Source: Flagellimonas sp. 389 (lineage in GTDB: Bacteria; Bacteroidota; Bacteroidia; Flavobacteriales; Flavobacteriaceae). From it: a stretch of DNA of 64,000 nt. The notes under the pieces are model-generated. The model was not told the origin of the DNA. It worked only from the letters and a program-made list of their open reading frames with translations, and searched no databases. Position numbers and translations under genes: made by a program. The stretch spans positions 1-64,000 of the forward strand of contig NZ_JAHCMU010000012.1 of the NCBI RefSeq assembly GCF_018449435.1, given 5' to 3'. Below, in pieces: positions 45,736 to 55,384 of the stretch (within the stretch, counting starts at the first letter, position 1; the number at the start of each line of letters is the position of its first letter).

Positions 45736-46158
45736 GATTGTTGGAATTTTAGAGAAAAGCAAAATGCATCGTTTTAAGGATTTGGAAATTTGGAAAAAAA
45801 GTAGGGCGTTTTGTTCAGAGATTTATCAAATAACTTCTTATTTCCCAGATTCTGAAAAATTTGGGATTACCAACCAACTCAGAAGAGCTTCGGTTTCTAT
45901 ACCTTCAAATATTGCAGAAGGCTGCTCCAGAACGTCAAAAAAAAGATTTTTCAAGATTTTTAGAGATAGCTATTGGTTCAATGTATGAAATCGAAACTCA
46001 ACTTTTAATTTCACTTGATTTAAAATTCATAGAAAAAAAGAAATTAGAAGAACTCTTGGACAGTTTAAATTCCATTATTAAAATGACTTCCAAGTTTAAA
46101 TCAACCTTAAAGTGAAGCTTATTTTGCATACATCCAACAATCCAACTGTCCAACAATC
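45736..46158. repeat. Inverted repeats flanking the four-helix-bundle gene
   Basis: GATTGTTGGA at 45736-45745 is the exact reverse complement of TCCAACAATC at 46133-46142 and 46149-46158. The pair encloses the IVP-like gene and makes it look like a discrete cassette between panB and the pseudouridine synthase gene. Confidence 0.65.
45764..46115 (+). pseudogene. Frameshifted four-helix-bundle (S23/IVP) protein
   Basis: TIGR02436-type four-helix-bundle protein, related to proteins encoded in 23S rRNA intervening sequences. The first frame gives FKDLEIWKKSRAFCSEIYQI and ends IPSNIAEGCSRTSKK; the second frame continues DFSRFLEIAIGSMYEIETQL and LISLDLKFIEKKKLEELLD. The break is at an A8 run (45937-45944); with A7 the frame restores to about 116 residues. 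It may be a real frameshift, slippage site or a sequencing artefact. The following gene begins with GTG inside its stop. Confidence 0.85.
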
Positions 46159-46837
46159 GAATCCATCTAATTTAACCGTTCTACATGAGGACAATCACCT
46201 CATTGTAATAAACAAAAAAGTTGGTGATATAGTACAAGGGGATAAGACCGGTGATACTCCCCTGAGCGAAGTTGTAAAAGAATATTTGAAAATAAAATAC
46301 AACAAACCAGGCAATGTGTACCTAGGAGTCGTACATCGTTTGGACCGACCAACATCCGGTATTGTTCTATTTGCCAAAACCTCTAAGGCTCTACCCCGAT
46401 TGAACAAATTGTTTTCCGAAGGAAAAACCAAAAAGACGTATTGGGCAGTAGTCAAAAAAGCTCCTAATGCCAAAGAAGGGGTTTTGACACATTGGCTCGT
46501 ACGCAATCCAAAACAAAACAAATCTTATGCTCATGAAAAAGAGGTGCGAGATAGTAAGAAGGCTGTTTTGGCATATAGAACCCTTAAAAAGCTCGATACT
46601 TATTTTCTTTTGGAAATTGATTTAAAGACTGGAAGACACCATCAAATAAGGGCGCAATTAGCAAAAATGGGAAGCTTTATAAAAGGGGATTTAAAATATG
46701 GCGCGGACAGAAGCAACAGGAATGGCGGCATACACTTGCACGCTAGAAGCCTAGAATTTGAACACCCTGTAAAAAAGGAGGCTATCCAAATTGTTGCAAA
46801 TCCGCCTAACGACCCCATCTGGAACACCTGTCTTTAA
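46112..46837 (+). CDS. RluA-type pseudouridine synthase
   Basis: A 241-residue uridine-to-pseudouridine enzyme for rRNA or tRNA. Catalytic motif GVVHRLDRPTSGIVLFAKT and KTYWAVV, LKTGRHHQIRAQLAKMG, GIHLHARSLEF. The start appears as GTG at 46112, overlapping the previous stop, and the first 19 residues (HTSNNPTVQQSNPSN) come from the 8-bp repeat DNA at 46130-46160. The original start is probably lost or downstream near residue 20, where the family sequence LTVLHEDNHLIVINK begins. Confidence 0.85.
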   Translation: MKLILHTSNNPTVQQSNPSNLTVLHEDNHLIVINKKVGDIVQGDKTGDTPLSEVVKEYLKIKYNKPGNVYLGVVHRLDRPTSGIVLFAKTSKALPRLNKLFSEGKTKKTYWAVVKKAPNAKEGVLTHWLVRNPKQNKSYAHEKEVRDSKKAVLAYRTLKKLDTYFLLEIDLKTGRHHQIRAQLAKMGSFIKGDLKYGADRSNRNGGIHLHARSLEFEHPVKKEAIQIVANPPNDPIWNTCL

Positions 46838-48378
46838 CGAGTAATGGCCAATGCTTTTTCTCGAATAATTTGCCCTACCGGTTTATTTTGTAGATGGCTT
46901 TCCAGCCAAGAAAGAATATCCAAATAAAGAAAAGCTCTTTTCTCATAAGGATGGTCTTCATATTTTTTCAACTCATTGTACAACTTTTGAAACTCGTTTC
47001 TCAATTCACTTGGGTAGATATCCCCTAGACTACGCAAAAATTTGATCATCTCCTTTTGAACGGCATGCAAATCGTTCATTTTCAATAGGAACTTATAGGT
47101 ACTTTTTAATTGTACTTCTAAATGATAGTCCATTCCAGCTTCATAATGAGCGACCAAACTTAGAACCCTTGCAAAGCACATTAAATCTTCTCGCATTTTT
47201 AGGTTCTTGTTCAAGATAATTTTCTTCAAATAAGCGATGCAATTTTTGTTGTCACCATTTCCAAAATACAGACAAGCAATTTTATAGTACAAAAGCATAA
47301 TGTGGTGCTCATCAATCCTATCACTATGCTTTTTGATGCCGTATTCGATAATATTGACAAGGTATAATCCCTTACCAAAGGTTCCCTCCAAAAAATGCTG
47401 GTTGAGTTTATTGGAATTGATGTACAAAAACGCCAATGACGTAATATTATCGTTTTGGGGAAACTTTGGACTGTTTACCTGTTCCTCCATTTTTGTCAAA
47501 GTTTCTTTAAACTGCGAACTATACTTCACAAAAAACAACGACTCTAAAAGATAATGGTTGCCTTTTAAAAAGAAGACCGGGTTCAATGCTATCATCTCTT
47601 CATTGTCATAGAAAAGGTCTACCCACTTACTTGCATATCGGTACGATGATAAAAAATCTTGAGTCAAAAAACTGTACCATAAATGTGCCTTATAGAGCCA
47701 TAATTTTTCCCTAAACCCAAGCTTATCGATGTCATATGAAGGTAGATGGGCATCAAAGTAATTCTGTACGCTCAACAAATCCTCATCACTGCGCACATAT
47801 CCAACTTTTAGCATCATTCCATACAATTGAAGCGATAGATTGGATAACTTACTGGTCATTACATTGTGTGCAGAAAGTTCTTTTGCTTGAACAGAAAGCT
47901 CATCTGCACGATCGGGAATACTTCTTGTAATGTATTGGGTTTCAATTATCTTTTCGAGCTCTACAATTTCATAGGCTACATTCTTTTCTTCATTTTCAAT
48001 AGCGAAGTTCTTTGCCTTGTCCAAAATTTTCAGACTTTGTTTATACAATCCTTTCTGATAAAGAATGGTAGCAAAATCCAATTGTTCACGTATCTGTACC
48101 CTAATATTCTGGTTTACCGGATTCAATCGTAAGCTCACCAATATTTGTTTGTATAAGTGCGCTTTTAAGTTAGATAATTGTGATTTTTTTACAATCCCAC
48201 TTTCTAAAATCTGCTGTTCATGATAGGTCCGCATCTTATCGAGCAAATTAAAAAGTGCCAAAAATTTTGCATCAGTATTTACACCCAAACGACCTACATA
48301 CAGCTTAAACTGGCGTTTTTCTGATTTTGAAAGAGATTTAATTAAAACAAATAAGGCGTCTTTATGGGTATTTGTCAT
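46834..48378 (-). CDS. Large helical protein, flavobacterial conserved, function unknown
   Basis: A 514-residue soluble protein made of helical repeats similar to TPR in character (YQKGLYKQSLKILDKAKNFAIENEE). The N-terminus, DALFVLIKSLSKSEKRQFKLYVGRL, recurs in a conserved Bacteroidota family as I remember. No signal peptide or enzyme motif. It converges with the pseudouridine synthase with a 4-bp overlap. Confidence 0.65.
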   Translation of the reverse strand: MTNTHKDALFVLIKSLSKSEKRQFKLYVGRLGVNTDAKFLALFNLLDKMRTYHEQQILESGIVKKSQLSNLKAHLYKQILVSLRLNPVNQNIRVQIREQLDFATILYQKGLYKQSLKILDKAKNFAIENEEKNVAYEIVELEKIIETQYITRSIPDRADELSVQAKELSAHNVMTSKLSNLSLQLYGMMLKVGYVRSDEDLLSVQNYFDAHLPSYDIDKLGFREKLWLYKAHLWYSFLTQDFLSSYRYASKWVDLFYDNEEMIALNPVFFLKGNHYLLESLFFVKYSSQFKETLTKMEEQVNSPKFPQNDNITSLAFLYINSNKLNQHFLEGTFGKGLYLVNIIEYGIKKHSDRIDEHHIMLLYYKIACLYFGNGDNKNCIAYLKKIILNKNLKMREDLMCFARVLSLVAHYEAGMDYHLEVQLKSTYKFLLKMNDLHAVQKEMIKFLRSLGDIYPSELRNEFQKLYNELKKYEDHPYEKRAFLYLDILSWLESHLQNKPVGQIIREKALAITR

Positions 48379-48524
48379 CGTAAAAAATATAATTTAACGT
48401 GTTGTTCTTCAATATTTTACATTATATGAAATACAATTTAACGTTGTAATGATTTTTATCATTTTTTAGATCTTGCCAACTCCTATTCTATCTTCGTAAA
48501 GCTTAGCTAAAACTGACACAAATA

Positions 48525-49697
48525 ATGGGTAAAGATAAGGTACAAATTTTTGATACCACACTTAGGGACGGCGAGCAGGTTCCTGGCTGTAAATTAGATA
48601 CAAAACAAAAATTGGTCATTGCCGAACGCTTGGACGAGCTTGGCGTTGATATTATTGAAGCTGGTTTTCCCATATCTAGTCCTGGTGATTTTAAATCTGT
48701 CCATGAAATTGCAAAGTTGGTCAAGAACGCAACCGTCTGTGGTTTGACCCGGGCTGTAAAAAAAGATATAGAGGTAGCTGCCGAAGCGATTAAAATTGCA
48801 AAAACACCAAGGATTCATACCGGAATTGGAACATCGGACTCCCATATTAAATATAAATTCAACTCAACAAGAGAAAGAATAATAGAACGTGCAGTAGATG
48901 CCGTGGCCTATGCAAAATCCTTTGTGGAAGATGTAGAATTCTATGCAGAGGATGCCGGGCGTACCGATAATGTTTTTCTGGCACAAATTTGCGAAGCCGT
49001 CATTAAGGCCGGTGCTACAGTGCTCAACATTCCAGATACAACCGGGTATTGTTTACCTGAGGAGTACGGAGCAAAAATGAAATACCTTAAAGAGAATGTA
49101 ACAGGCATAGATAGAGCAATTCTGTCCTGCCATTGTCATAATGATCTTGGTCTGGCAACAGCCAATTCAATTTCTGGGGTAATCAATGGCGCAAGACAAA
49201 TTGAATGTACCGTTAACGGTATTGGAGAGCGTGCCGGAAATACTTCTTTAGAAGAAGTGGTCATGATTTTAAGGCAGCATCCTTACCTGAATTTAGATAC
49301 CGATATCAATAGTAAACTGCTGTTCGATACAAGCCGAATGGTCTCTCAAAAAATGGGAATGCCGGTGCAACCCAACAAAGCAATAGTGGGGTCAAATGCT
49401 TTTGCCCACAGTTCTGGAATCCATCAAGATGGGGTTATAAAACAGCGCGAAACTTACGAAATTATGGACCCAGAAGATGTTGGGGTCACAGAATCATCAA
49501 TAGTTTTGACCGCAAGAAGTGGTCGTGCCGCTTTGGCATACCGTGCGAAAAATATAGGTTACGAGCTGACCAAATTACAATTGGACGTTGTGTACGAGAG
49601 TTTTTTAGAATTTGCAGACCGTAAAAAAGAGATTTTGGACGATGACATCCATCAAATTGTTGAAGCTAGCAATATCTCGATCAAGAGCATTGCTTAA
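48525..49697 (+). CDS. leuA: 2-isopropylmalate synthase, short form
   Basis: Condenses acetyl-CoA and 2-oxoisovalerate to 2-isopropylmalate, first step of leucine synthesis. The 390 residues have the HMGL-type barrel: [40 protein letters not shown] and [16 protein letters not shown]. The allosteric C-terminal leucine-binding domain (about 120 residues) of long LeuA proteins is absent, so leucine inhibition is probably lost. Homocitrate or citramalate synthase are alternatives, but the neighbour leuB favours LeuA. Confidence 0.87.
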   Translation: MGKDKVQIFDTTLRDGEQVPGCKLDTKQKLVIAERLDELGVDIIEAGFPISSPGDFKSVHEIAKLVKNATVCGLTRAVKKDIEVAAEAIKIAKTPRIHTGIGTSDSHIKYKFNSTRERIIERAVDAVAYAKSFVEDVEFYAEDAGRTDNVFLAQICEAVIKAGATVLNIPDTTGYCLPEEYGAKMKYLKENVTGIDRAILSCHCHNDLGLATANSISGVINGARQIECTVNGIGERAGNTSLEEVVMILRQHPYLNLDTDINSKLLFDTSRMVSQKMGMPVQPNKAIVGSNAFAHSSGIHQDGVIKQRETYEIMDPEDVGVTESSIVLTARSGRAALAYRAKNIGYELTKLQLDVVYESFLEFADRKKEILDDDIHQIVEASNISIKSIA

Positions 49698-49727
49698 CGT
49701 TTTGCATTAATCATCAAATTGTACTAG

Positions 49728-50846
49728 ATGAATCTAAACATAGCTTTGCTTCCGGGAGATGGTGTTGGTTCAGAGGTGTTAGATCAAGCAGTAAAATGTT
49801 TACAAGCGGTTGAAGAAACCTTTAATCACCATTTTGTGTATAAAGAGGCACTTGTTGGAGCTATCGCTATCGACAAAAAGGGAAATCCGCTACCCGATAC
49901 AACCCTAAAGCTATGTAAGGAGGCTGATGCAGTCCTATTCGGAGCTATTGGTGACCCAAAATATGATAACAATCCCGAGGCTACGGTTCGACCAGAGCAG
50001 GGACTATTAAAATTGCGCAAAGAACTTGGGCTGTATACCAATATAAGACCTGTAAAGGTTTTTCCAACCCTTATCGATAATTCTCCCTTAAAAAAGGAAA
50101 TCATTGCAGGGACGGATTTCATCATATATCGAGAACTTACCGGAGGAATCTATTTTGGAGAGAAAAAGACGAATGCAGAAGGAACCGTAGCCTCTGATTT
50201 GTGTGAATACTCAGAAAAAGAAATTTCGCGAATAGCACATTTAGCTTTTAAAGCAGCAAAAAACAGGAGAAACAAACTTACGCTTGTAGATAAGGCCAAT
50301 GTTTTGGAATCTTCTCGACTTTGGAGAAAAGTAGTCACCAGTATTGGTGAGAGTTATCCAGAAGTATCTTTGGATTTTCTATTTGTGGACAATGCGGCAA
50401 TGCAAATCATTCTGAACCCCAGCCAATTTGATGTTATTTTGACCGAAAACATGTTCGGTGATATTATTTCTGATGAAGGAAGTGTAATCGGGGGATCAAT
50501 CGGACTTTTGGCTTCTGCATCCGTTGGGGATAAAAATGCCTTGTTCGAACCCATACACGGTTCTTATCCACAAGCAAAAGGCAAGGATATTGCAAACCCT
50601 ATTGCCTCGATTCTTTCTGCTGCTATGCTATTGGAAAATTTTGGTCTTTTTGAAGAAGCCATGGCGGTACGCGAAGCTGTAGATAAATCGTTAAAAAAGG
50701 GGGTGGTCACCCAAGATTTGGACAATAAGAGTCAATACGGCACCAAACAAGTGGGTGATTTTATTGCAGACAATATCGTGGATAGTGAAGATGATTTCAA
50801 TATGAACGATGAAAATATCGATTTAGGAAAATCAACTATTATTTAG
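49728..50846 (+). CDS. leuB: 3-isopropylmalate dehydrogenase
   Basis: NAD-dependent oxidative decarboxylase in leucine synthesis. The 372 residues show ALLPGDGVGSEVLDQAV, FGAIGDPKYDNNP, LLKLRKELGLYTNIRPVK, RELTGGIYFG, the DKANVLESSRLWR active site and DIISDEGSVIGGSIGLLASAS. It follows leuA by 30 bp. leuC and leuD are not in the window. The end overlaps the convergent TlpA-like gene by 8 bp. Confidence 0.96.
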   Translation: MNLNIALLPGDGVGSEVLDQAVKCLQAVEETFNHHFVYKEALVGAIAIDKKGNPLPDTTLKLCKEADAVLFGAIGDPKYDNNPEATVRPEQGLLKLRKELGLYTNIRPVKVFPTLIDNSPLKKEIIAGTDFIIYRELTGGIYFGEKKTNAEGTVASDLCEYSEKEISRIAHLAFKAAKNRRNKLTLVDKANVLESSRLWRKVVTSIGESYPEVSLDFLFVDNAAMQIILNPSQFDVILTENMFGDIISDEGSVIGGSIGLLASASVGDKNALFEPIHGSYPQAKGKDIANPIASILSAAMLLENFGLFEEAMAVREAVDKSLKKGVVTQDLDNKSQYGTKQVGDFIADNIVDSEDDFNMNDENIDLGKSTII

Positions 50847-52071
50847 CTTCTTCTTCGCTAAGTTTTTTAATTGTATTGTTAAATTCCTTTTTAAACGCCT
50901 CGTGCTTATCGCCCGTAGCTGGTCCGTTAAACCCTGTGTGTATTTTTTTTACCTCTCCTTCTTTGTCAATATAAATAGTTGTTGGATAGGATAGCACGTG
51001 GTTCAACATAGGAAGTTTTTCATTGGCCTTTTTCTTATCGGACGTTCCGTACTGCGCAAGTAAAATAGGATACTCTACTCCTACTCTATCTTTTAGTCTT
51101 CTTATTCCGTTCCACGCCTTTTCTTCTGTTGTTGCATATTCAAAGGCAAGTGCAATAAATTCGATATCAAAGTCTGGGTTATTCTTTATAAAATCAACAT
51201 AAAACTTGGTTTCATCCAAACAGTTTGGACACCATGTTCCCATAATTTGTACCAATACCACCTTTTTATCAAATCTGGAATCTGCAAGACTTACCATTTT
51301 ACCGGTTTCATCTGGAAATGAAAAATCAAGATTATCATAGCCCTCTTTTAAAAAAGTCAAGCTATTGGCATCTGGCAATTCAAATCCTTCATTGCGTTTT
51401 CCCGCAAATGTTTCAATAGAATGGTTACCGGAATAAAATTTACCTTGCAACGAACTGTCGGTTACTTTAGCGGTGAACAAGAATGCATGTGCCCCGTCAA
51501 ACGTGGAGAGTTTAAGCATATCTCCCGAGATTACGCCTTCCAAATAGCGATAATCTCCCGTTTTTGTTCTAAACGTACCTTTCACGTTATTATCGGTTTG
51601 AACAAAGATCCCCTTTGCAGGATATTCATTTTCTGTTCCCTCTTCAAAATTCACCTCCCAAACCCCAGAGATATTGGTTGTTGCATCGGAGGCTACTTCA
51701 AACCTATCTTTTCCACCAAATTTGGCCGTGAAGGGTACAATTCTATCCAAACTTTCCTTAATGAAATTTCCATTTATTTCATTTTCTGTAAAAGTTCCTG
51801 AAACGTATCCTTCAAAAATTGGCATTTGAATTAGGATGGAATCATTCCATACCTTTATTTCATCCACAGTTACCACCTCTTCGGCATTGTACATTTGCAT
51901 CACATACAACTCATCCTCCTCTTTTACAAGTGAAAAATTAAACGGAAGTGCTTCAGAAGGGGAAACTTGTAATTCTGCAAGCCAATCACCAGCTTTAAGC
52001 TCTTTTTTTTCTTCATTGCACGAGGTTAACAGTAAAATCAAGCCAAACAAGAACAACCAAATTCTTTTCAT
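50839..52071 (-). CDS. TlpA-like thioredoxin-domain lipoprotein
   Basis: A 410-residue lipoprotein (lipobox LTSC at about residue 18). Residues about 25-235 form an uncharacterised beta-rich domain. The C-terminal 160 residues are a TlpA/ResA-like thioredoxin fold with active site MGTWCPNCLDE and cis-Pro in LSYPTTIYID. It should act as a periplasmic thiol reductase, in cytochrome c maturation or oxidative protein repair. Confidence 0.85.
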   Translation of the reverse strand: MKRIWLFLFGLILLLTSCNEEKKELKAGDWLAELQVSPSEALPFNFSLVKEEDELYVMQMYNAEEVVTVDEIKVWNDSILIQMPIFEGYVSGTFTENEINGNFIKESLDRIVPFTAKFGGKDRFEVASDATTNISGVWEVNFEEGTENEYPAKGIFVQTDNNVKGTFRTKTGDYRYLEGVISGDMLKLSTFDGAHAFLFTAKVTDSSLQGKFYSGNHSIETFAGKRNEGFELPDANSLTFLKEGYDNLDFSFPDETGKMVSLADSRFDKKVVLVQIMGTWCPNCLDETKFYVDFIKNNPDFDIEFIALAFEYATTEEKAWNGIRRLKDRVGVEYPILLAQYGTSDKKKANEKLPMLNHVLSYPTTIYIDKEGEVKKIHTGFNGPATGDKHEAFKKEFNNTIKKLSEEEAK

Positions 52072-52148
52072 AATCCAAGAGGTTTATCTAAAAAAACTAA
52101 AATACGACCCAAAACTTACATTAACACTATTGTATGGAACATTTTACG

Positions 52149-52179
52149 TTGAATCTGTTGCGCTATTGTTTTATATTTG
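52149..52179 (+). promoter_or_regulatory. pheT promoter, TTG-20-TATATTTG
   Basis: TTG (52149-52151), 20 bp, then TATATTTG (52172-52179), ending 18 bp before the pheT ATG. It is a near-ideal Bacteroidota housekeeping promoter. Confidence 0.65.
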
Positions 52180-52197
52180 TCGACTTTAAATTTGAGT

Positions 52198-54615
52198 ATG
52201 AAGATTTCTTATAACTGGTTGAAGCAATTTTTGGAAATTGACTGGGATTCGCATAAAACCGGAGAGTTACTGACCGACTTAGGGCTTGAAGTCGAAGGTA
52301 TTTCCAACTTTGAATCAGTTAAGGGAGGATTACACGGCCTGGTGGTAGGACACGTAATCACTTGCGAACAGCATCCCAATGCTGATCGGCTCAAATTAAC
52401 TACAGTAGATGTTGGGGAAGCTTCTCCGTTGCAAATTGTTTGTGGTGCCCCAAACGTAGCTGCTGGTCAAAAAGTTCCTGTTGCCACTATTGGCACTACA
52501 TTGTATACCAAAGATGGTGAAGCCTGGAAAATAAAAAAAGGAAAGATTAGAGGAGAAGAAAGCCAAGGGATGATCTGTGCTGAAGATGAGCTCGGTCTAG
52601 GTGAGGGTCATGATGGTATCATGGTTCTAAGCGATACTCTAGAACCTGGCACTCCTTGCGCAGAAGTATTCGAGATTGAAAATGATGAAGTTTTTGAGAT
52701 TGGACTTACGCCAAACCGTGCAGATGCCATGAGCCATTTTGGTGTTGCACGGGATATAAAAGCCGGACTGGAACAGCGAGAAATCCAAAAACAACTGGTA
52801 ACGCCATCAACTAGTAATTTCTCTATAGATAACAGGTCATTAAAAATAGATGTTGAAGTTGAGAACAGCGAATTGGCACCTAGATATTGTGGAGTTACCA
52901 TCAGTAATATCATTGTTCAAGATTCGCCGGACTGGCTTAAGAATAGGTTGAAGGCGATTGGATTATCCCCTATCAACAATATAGTCGATATTACTAATTA
53001 CGTATTGCACGAACTAGGCCAGCCATTACATGCATTTGACGCTACCAAAATAAAAGGCAGTAAAATTGAAGTGAAGACCTTGCCCAAGGGAACAAAGTTT
53101 AAAACTTTGGATGAAGTGGAACGGGAACTGCACGAGGACGACTTAATGATCTGTGATAGTGAAAAACCCATGTGTATTGCGGGGGTATTTGGGGGAATTC
53201 ATTCTGGTGTTACTGAATATACGACTTCAATTTTTCTTGAAAGTGCTTATTTTGATGCCGTTTCAATAAGAAAAACGGCAAAAAGACATGGCCTAAATAC
53301 CGATGCATCTTTTAGGTTTGAGCGCGGTATCGATATCAACAATACAGAATATGCATTAAAAAGGGCAGCGCTTTTAATAAAGGAAATTGCCGGTGGTGAC
53401 ATTAGCTCAGAAGTAGTTGACCTATACCCAAAGAAACCTAACGAGAGACAGGTCTTTTTGACCTTTGACAAAATCAATTCGTTAATAGGGCAAGAAATTC
53501 CTAGAGATTCTATAAAATCGATACTATCTTCATTAGAAATCAAAGTAAATAATGTCACCGAATCCGGACTTGGGTTAACTATACCATCCTACAGAGTTGA
53601 TGTAGAGCGGGAAGTGGATGTCATCGAGGAAATTTTAAGGGTATACGGTTACAATAATATAGATCATAAAGAAAAGCTCAACGCTTCTATAGCTAACTCC
53701 TCTAAATATGAGAACTATAGAGTTCAAAATGTTATTGGCAATCTATTGGCGGCACAGGGGTTTTACGAAATTATGACCAATAGCCTAGTAGCTGCAAACG
53801 GAAATGTATCTGAAAATGATAATGGAGCCGTTCGGATGATCAATCCACTTAGCACAGATTTATCGGTATTAAGGACTTCAATGCTCTTCTCCGGTCTACA
53901 AACGGTCAGCTATAATAACAATCGGCAAAAAACGGACTTAAAACTGTTTGAATTTGGAAAAACCTACCATAAAATAGGTGACGACAATAAAGAGAAGCAA
54001 CATTTATCTATTTTTATTTCAGGAAACAAAAATGACATAAATTGGACAACTAATTCTACTAAAACTGATTTTTTCTTTCTCAAAGGGACTGTAGAAACAA
54101 TCTTAGATAGGTTGGGGTTAAAAGAAGTTGTAACGGAACCCTATACCGATGCCATCTTTGCTGAAGGATTGTTATGCACTAAAAGTGGAAAAACCATTGG
54201 AACATATGGATTGGTAAGTAAAGCCATTTTGAAGCAGTTTGATATAAAACAAGACGTTTTCTTTGCGGATTTTGAATGGGATACCATTATGGAATGCCTT
54301 AATAGACAAAATATCATTTTTAAAGAGATACCAAAGTTTCCAGAGGTTTCACGAGATTTTGCACTACAATTGGACGAGAATATCACGTATCGTCAAGTGT
54401 ATGATTTAGCATGGGACACTGAAAAAAATCTGCTTAAAAAAGTTAATCTATTTGATGTGTATAAAGGTGATAACCTTCCTGAAGGAAAAAAATCCTATGC
54501 AGTTAGTTTCACGCTTTTAGATGAGAAAAAGACGTTGACCGATAAGCAAATTGATAAAATAATGTCCAAGTTGTTGGGTCGTTACCAAAAAGAACTTGGC
54601 GCCGAATTGCGCTAG
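52198..54615 (+). CDS. pheT: Phenylalanine--tRNA ligase beta subunit
   Basis: Aminoacyl-tRNA synthetase subunit of 805 residues. The start is ATG at 52198 (MKISYNWLKQFLEIDW); upstream in-frame TTG is unlikely. The OB-fold tRNA-binding domain (about 40-150) has HVITCEQHPNADRLKLTTVDV, the B3/B4 editing region follows, then the B5 domain (about 400-480) and C-terminal anticodon-binding FDX domain (ending LLGRYQKELGAELR). PheS is not in the window. Confidence 0.97.
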   Translation: MKISYNWLKQFLEIDWDSHKTGELLTDLGLEVEGISNFESVKGGLHGLVVGHVITCEQHPNADRLKLTTVDVGEASPLQIVCGAPNVAAGQKVPVATIGTTLYTKDGEAWKIKKGKIRGEESQGMICAEDELGLGEGHDGIMVLSDTLEPGTPCAEVFEIENDEVFEIGLTPNRADAMSHFGVARDIKAGLEQREIQKQLVTPSTSNFSIDNRSLKIDVEVENSELAPRYCGVTISNIIVQDSPDWLKNRLKAIGLSPINNIVDITNYVLHELGQPLHAFDATKIKGSKIEVKTLPKGTKFKTLDEVERELHEDDLMICDSEKPMCIAGVFGGIHSGVTEYTTSIFLESAYFDAVSIRKTAKRHGLNTDASFRFERGIDINNTEYALKRAALLIKEIAGGDISSEVVDLYPKKPNERQVFLTFDKINSLIGQEIPRDSIKSILSSLEIKVNNVTESGLGLTIPSYRVDVEREVDVIEEILRVYGYNNIDHKEKLNASIANSSKYENYRVQNVIGNLLAAQGFYEIMTNSLVAANGNVSENDNGAVRMINPLSTDLSVLRTSMLFSGLQTVSYNNNRQKTDLKLFEFGKTYHKIGDDNKEKQHLSIFISGNKNDINWTTNSTKTDFFFLKGTVETILDRLGLKEVVTEPYTDAIFAEGLLCTKSGKTIGTYGLVSKAILKQFDIKQDVFFADFEWDTIMECLNRQNIIFKEIPKFPEVSRDFALQLDENITYRQVYDLAWDTEKNLLKKVNLFDVYKGDNLPEGKKSYAVSFTLLDEKKTLTDKQIDKIMSKLLGRYQKELGAELR

Positions 54616-54619
54616 TAGA

Positions 54620-55159
54620 TTACATTTGAGAAGGTAGAATAACACTATCAATCTCGTGTATTACACCATTTTTCTGGTTCACATCTGCAACAGTTATCCT
54701 AGCAGTGTTTCCTACTGGGTCTGTTAAAACAATGTCATACCCTTCCATGTGGGCAACAAGTTTTTTCCCTTGAATAGTAGTGAAGCTGGCTTTTCCTTTT
54801 CCCCTGCACATTGCCTTTAATATGTTAGAGGCAGTTAAATTACCTGCTACTATATGATAGGTCAGCAAAGATTTTAAATCACTTTTGTCCTTGGAATTGA
54901 TAAGTTGCTGCATTTTTTTGTTCGAGAATTTCGCAAATGCCGCATCAGAAGGCGCAAAGACCGTAAAAGGTCCAGATTTATCCAAGATATCTTCCATTTC
55001 GGTAGCCTTAACAGCTGCCAACAATGTTTTATGATGGTCAGATTCACTAGTGTTCTGCGTAATTGATTTGGCTTCTGAGGGCGCAGAATCTTGCGCAGAA
55101 ATACAAAAGGTAAGCAGAAAAAAACAACTGAAAAGAACTCTTAATTGTGGGGGATTCAT
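54620..55159 (-). CDS. Fasciclin domain exported protein
   Basis: A 179-residue secreted protein. Signal peptide about 1-22 (LFSCFFLLTFCISAQ). One fasciclin (FAS1) domain: LLAAVKATEMEDILDKSGPFTVFAPSDAAFAKF and YHIVAGNLTASNILK, ending NGVIHEIDSVILP. FAS1 proteins act in adhesion or surface interactions. Confidence 0.9.
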   Translation of the reverse strand: MNPPQLRVLFSCFFLLTFCISAQDSAPSEAKSITQNTSESDHHKTLLAAVKATEMEDILDKSGPFTVFAPSDAAFAKFSNKKMQQLINSKDKSDLKSLLTYHIVAGNLTASNILKAMCRGKGKASFTTIQGKKLVAHMEGYDIVLTDPVGNTARITVADVNQKNGVIHEIDSVILPSQM

Positions 55160-55384
55160 TTAGTGTATTTTAATTTGGGACAACCTAAAAATGTTAATTT
55201 CAATTATGTTAAAACACGATTAAGTGTCAAAATCATCGGTAAGATACTTCTTTTCGTTTGAATGACGAATCTATTTATTTACAGATATCGAATTTAACAA
55301 AATGTTAACTTTTTGATTTTTTTCTCCCATAGTAATCTGGAATACATTTTATTAACTTTGGATTGATTGCTAAGAAAAGAAAAC

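Noticed and set aside
48379..48524. T-box or leucine leader before leuA
   Set aside because: The gap is short and AT-rich; I see no run of Leu codons with a terminator and no T-box motif.
52177..52197. TTG start for pheT
   Set aside because: This TTG is part of the -7 promoter element; the family N-terminus MKISYNWLKQFL starts at 52198.
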